Shown here piece by piece: positions 4,680 to 5,448 of a stretch of DNA of 5,448 nt (positions are counted from its first letter, which is position 1; every line of letters starts with the position of its first letter). Where the stretch lies: assembly GCA_013203265.1 (NCBI GenBank), contig JABMQK010000120.1, forward strand, positions 1-5,448. The letters run 5' to 3'. Source of the stretch: a bacterium (GTDB lineage: Bacteria > Omnitrophota > Gorgyraeia > Velamenicoccales > JABMQK01). The notes under the pieces were generated by a model. It was not told the origin of the DNA. It saw only the letters and a program-made list of their open reading frames with translations, and did not search any database. The position numbers were made by a program, and so were the translations under genes.

Positions 4680-5448
4680 TTATTTCTTTCTTTTCTTGCT
4701 TTTGGTTTTTTTGATGCGCTTTGGAGAGCTCTTTGTTAGTAGTTTTGCTGGAACTCCAACAACAACACTTTTATCCTTGATATTGCTAGACTTCGTTATT
4801 ACTGACCCCGCGCCTGTAATAACCCCTTTACCAATCTTAGCAGGAGCAACTATAACTGTATCGCAGCCAATAAATGCTTCATCTTTAATAACAGTAGAAT
4901 TTTTCTTTTCCCCATCAAAATTCGCAATTGTTGTACCAGCACCGATATTAACCCCTTCTCCTATAGTTGCATCTCCTAAATAACCAAAGTGCTTAAAATA
5001 TGTGCCTCTACCTAAAGAACTACGCACAATCTCAGTAAAATTACCAACTACATTCTTATCTTTTATAACAGTCCCTTCTCTCAAATGACAAAATGGACCA
5101 ATAGAACAACCACTACCAATCTTTACGCCAGAATCAATAATAGTAAAGGGAAATATCGTCGTCTCTTTACCTATTGAAACCCCGTAATTAATAAAAATGG
5201 TCTTCGGATCTACTACCGATACGCCCTCTTCTGCTAACTCCTCAATAATGCGTAATCGCATTATATCATTTGCCCTGCTTAAATCTATGCGAGAATTTAT
5301 ACCCAATATTTCATCGGCATTAGAACAAACACAAGTATCAATTCTCTTATTCTGCTTATACAAAACCTCAACAACATCTGTTAGGAAATACTCTTTCTTT
5401 TTGGAATTTAACTCTACGTGATTTAAGGCCTGTGATAAATCCTGTGAA
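4680..5448 (-). CDS. glmU: GlmU: C-terminal acetyltransferase half plus end of the uridylyltransferase domain (5' end cut)
   Basis: GlmU acetylates glucosamine-1-phosphate and then uridylylates it to UDP-GlcNAc, the precursor of peptidoglycan and LPS. The 255 visible residues are open to the window edge, so the TTG at 5363 is internal and not a start. The upstream part contains EYFLTDVVEVLY (visible residues 19-30), matching E. coli EYYITDII, and GINSR (49-53), whose Asn aligns with metal-binding Asn227. The rest is a left-handed beta-helix of hexapeptide repeats. His153 (KHFGYLGD) aligns with catalytic His363. Arg123, Tyr156, Asn167, Asn176 and Lys182 align with Arg333, Tyr366, Asn377, Asn386 and Lys392. 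Departures: Lys351 is Val141, Ser405 is Cys195, and the C-terminal Arg440 region reads VGVPAK. The protein ends in a Lys-rich tail. Alignment is from memory. The missing N-terminus prevents a check of uridylyltransferase catalysis. Confidence 0.9.
   Translation of the reverse strand, partial: SQDLSQALNHVELNSKKKEYFLTDVVEVLYKQNKRIDTCVCSNADEILGINSRIDLSRANDIMRLRIIEELAEEGVSVVDPKTIFINYGVSIGKETTIFPFTIIDSGVKIGSGCSIGPFCHLREGTVIKDKNVVGNFTEIVRSSLGRGTYFKHFGYLGDATIGEGVNIGAGTTIANFDGEKKNSTVIKDEAFIGCDTVIVAPAKIGKGVITGAGSVITKSSNIKDKSVVVGVPAKLLTKSSPKRIKKTKSKKRKK

Noticed and set aside
5361..5363. TTG as a possible start of a shorter, stand-alone acetyltransferase
   Set aside because: The same frame is open to the window edge, and the upstream residues match the end of the GlmU uridylyltransferase domain (EYFLTDVV), so the gene simply continues beyond the window.
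3908..5421. Several plus-strand ORFs opposite prs and glmU (61-95 codons)
   Set aside because: All are antisense to well-conserved coding sequence and lack ribosome-binding sites or known motifs.
1..5448. Mobile element, CRISPR array, tRNA or novel defence system
   Set aside because: Nearly all of the window is accounted for by nine conserved housekeeping genes; no regularly spaced repeats, inverted-repeat ends or transposase signatures were seen.

Overview
This 5.4 kb window is a compact block of nine bacterial housekeeping genes, all read on the minus strand (right to left in window coordinates). Transcription order is glmU (5' end missing), prs, rplY/ctc, pth, rpsF, ssb, rpsR, rplI, dnaB (3' end missing). 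The DNA is AT-rich and Shine-Dalgarno sequences of the AAGGAG type precede most genes. I see no mobile element, CRISPR array, tRNA or rRNA. The gene set (GlmU, bacterial S6/S18/L9/L25, DnaB) is clearly bacterial. The order glmU-prs-rplY-pth followed by rpsF-ssb-rpsR-rplI-dnaB and the divergent proteins fit an uncultured Gram-negative-type lineage. Omnitrophota or a deltaproteobacterial relative is my guess, but the sequence alone does not prove it.

Region by region: 5448-4680 holds the acetyltransferase half of GlmU (UDP-GlcNAc synthesis for peptidoglycan and LPS). 4626-3688 is PRPP synthase. 3623-2901 is the long, two-domain form of ribosomal protein L25 with a charged tail. 2904-2344 is peptidyl-tRNA hydrolase, joined to rplY by a 4-base ATGA overlap. 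A 99-base gap (2343-2245) then holds an RNA-structure candidate resembling the S6:S18 autoregulatory motif, directly ahead of rpsF (2244-1921). ssb (1918-1424) follows 2 bases later, with its ribosome-binding site inside the last rpsF codons. A 111-base gap (1423-1313) contains a good sigma70-like promoter candidate. rpsR (1312-1043) and rplI (1043-600) are joined by TAATG. dnaB begins at 542 and runs off the left edge.

The genes probably form one or two growth-linked transcription units: precursor supply (GlmU, Prs), ribosome assembly and recycling (L25, Pth, S6, S18, L9) and replication (SSB, DnaB). The leader before rpsF would let free S6:S18 complex repress the downstream genes. A second promoter before rpsR may uncouple rpsR-rplI-dnaB.

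I do not find a new biological system here. The points worth a second look are the rpsF leader and a possible 27-codon ORF filling it, an SSB without the usual DDIPF-like C-terminal tip, active-site substitutions in GlmU and Pth, an enlarged central region in S6, and the internal promoter.
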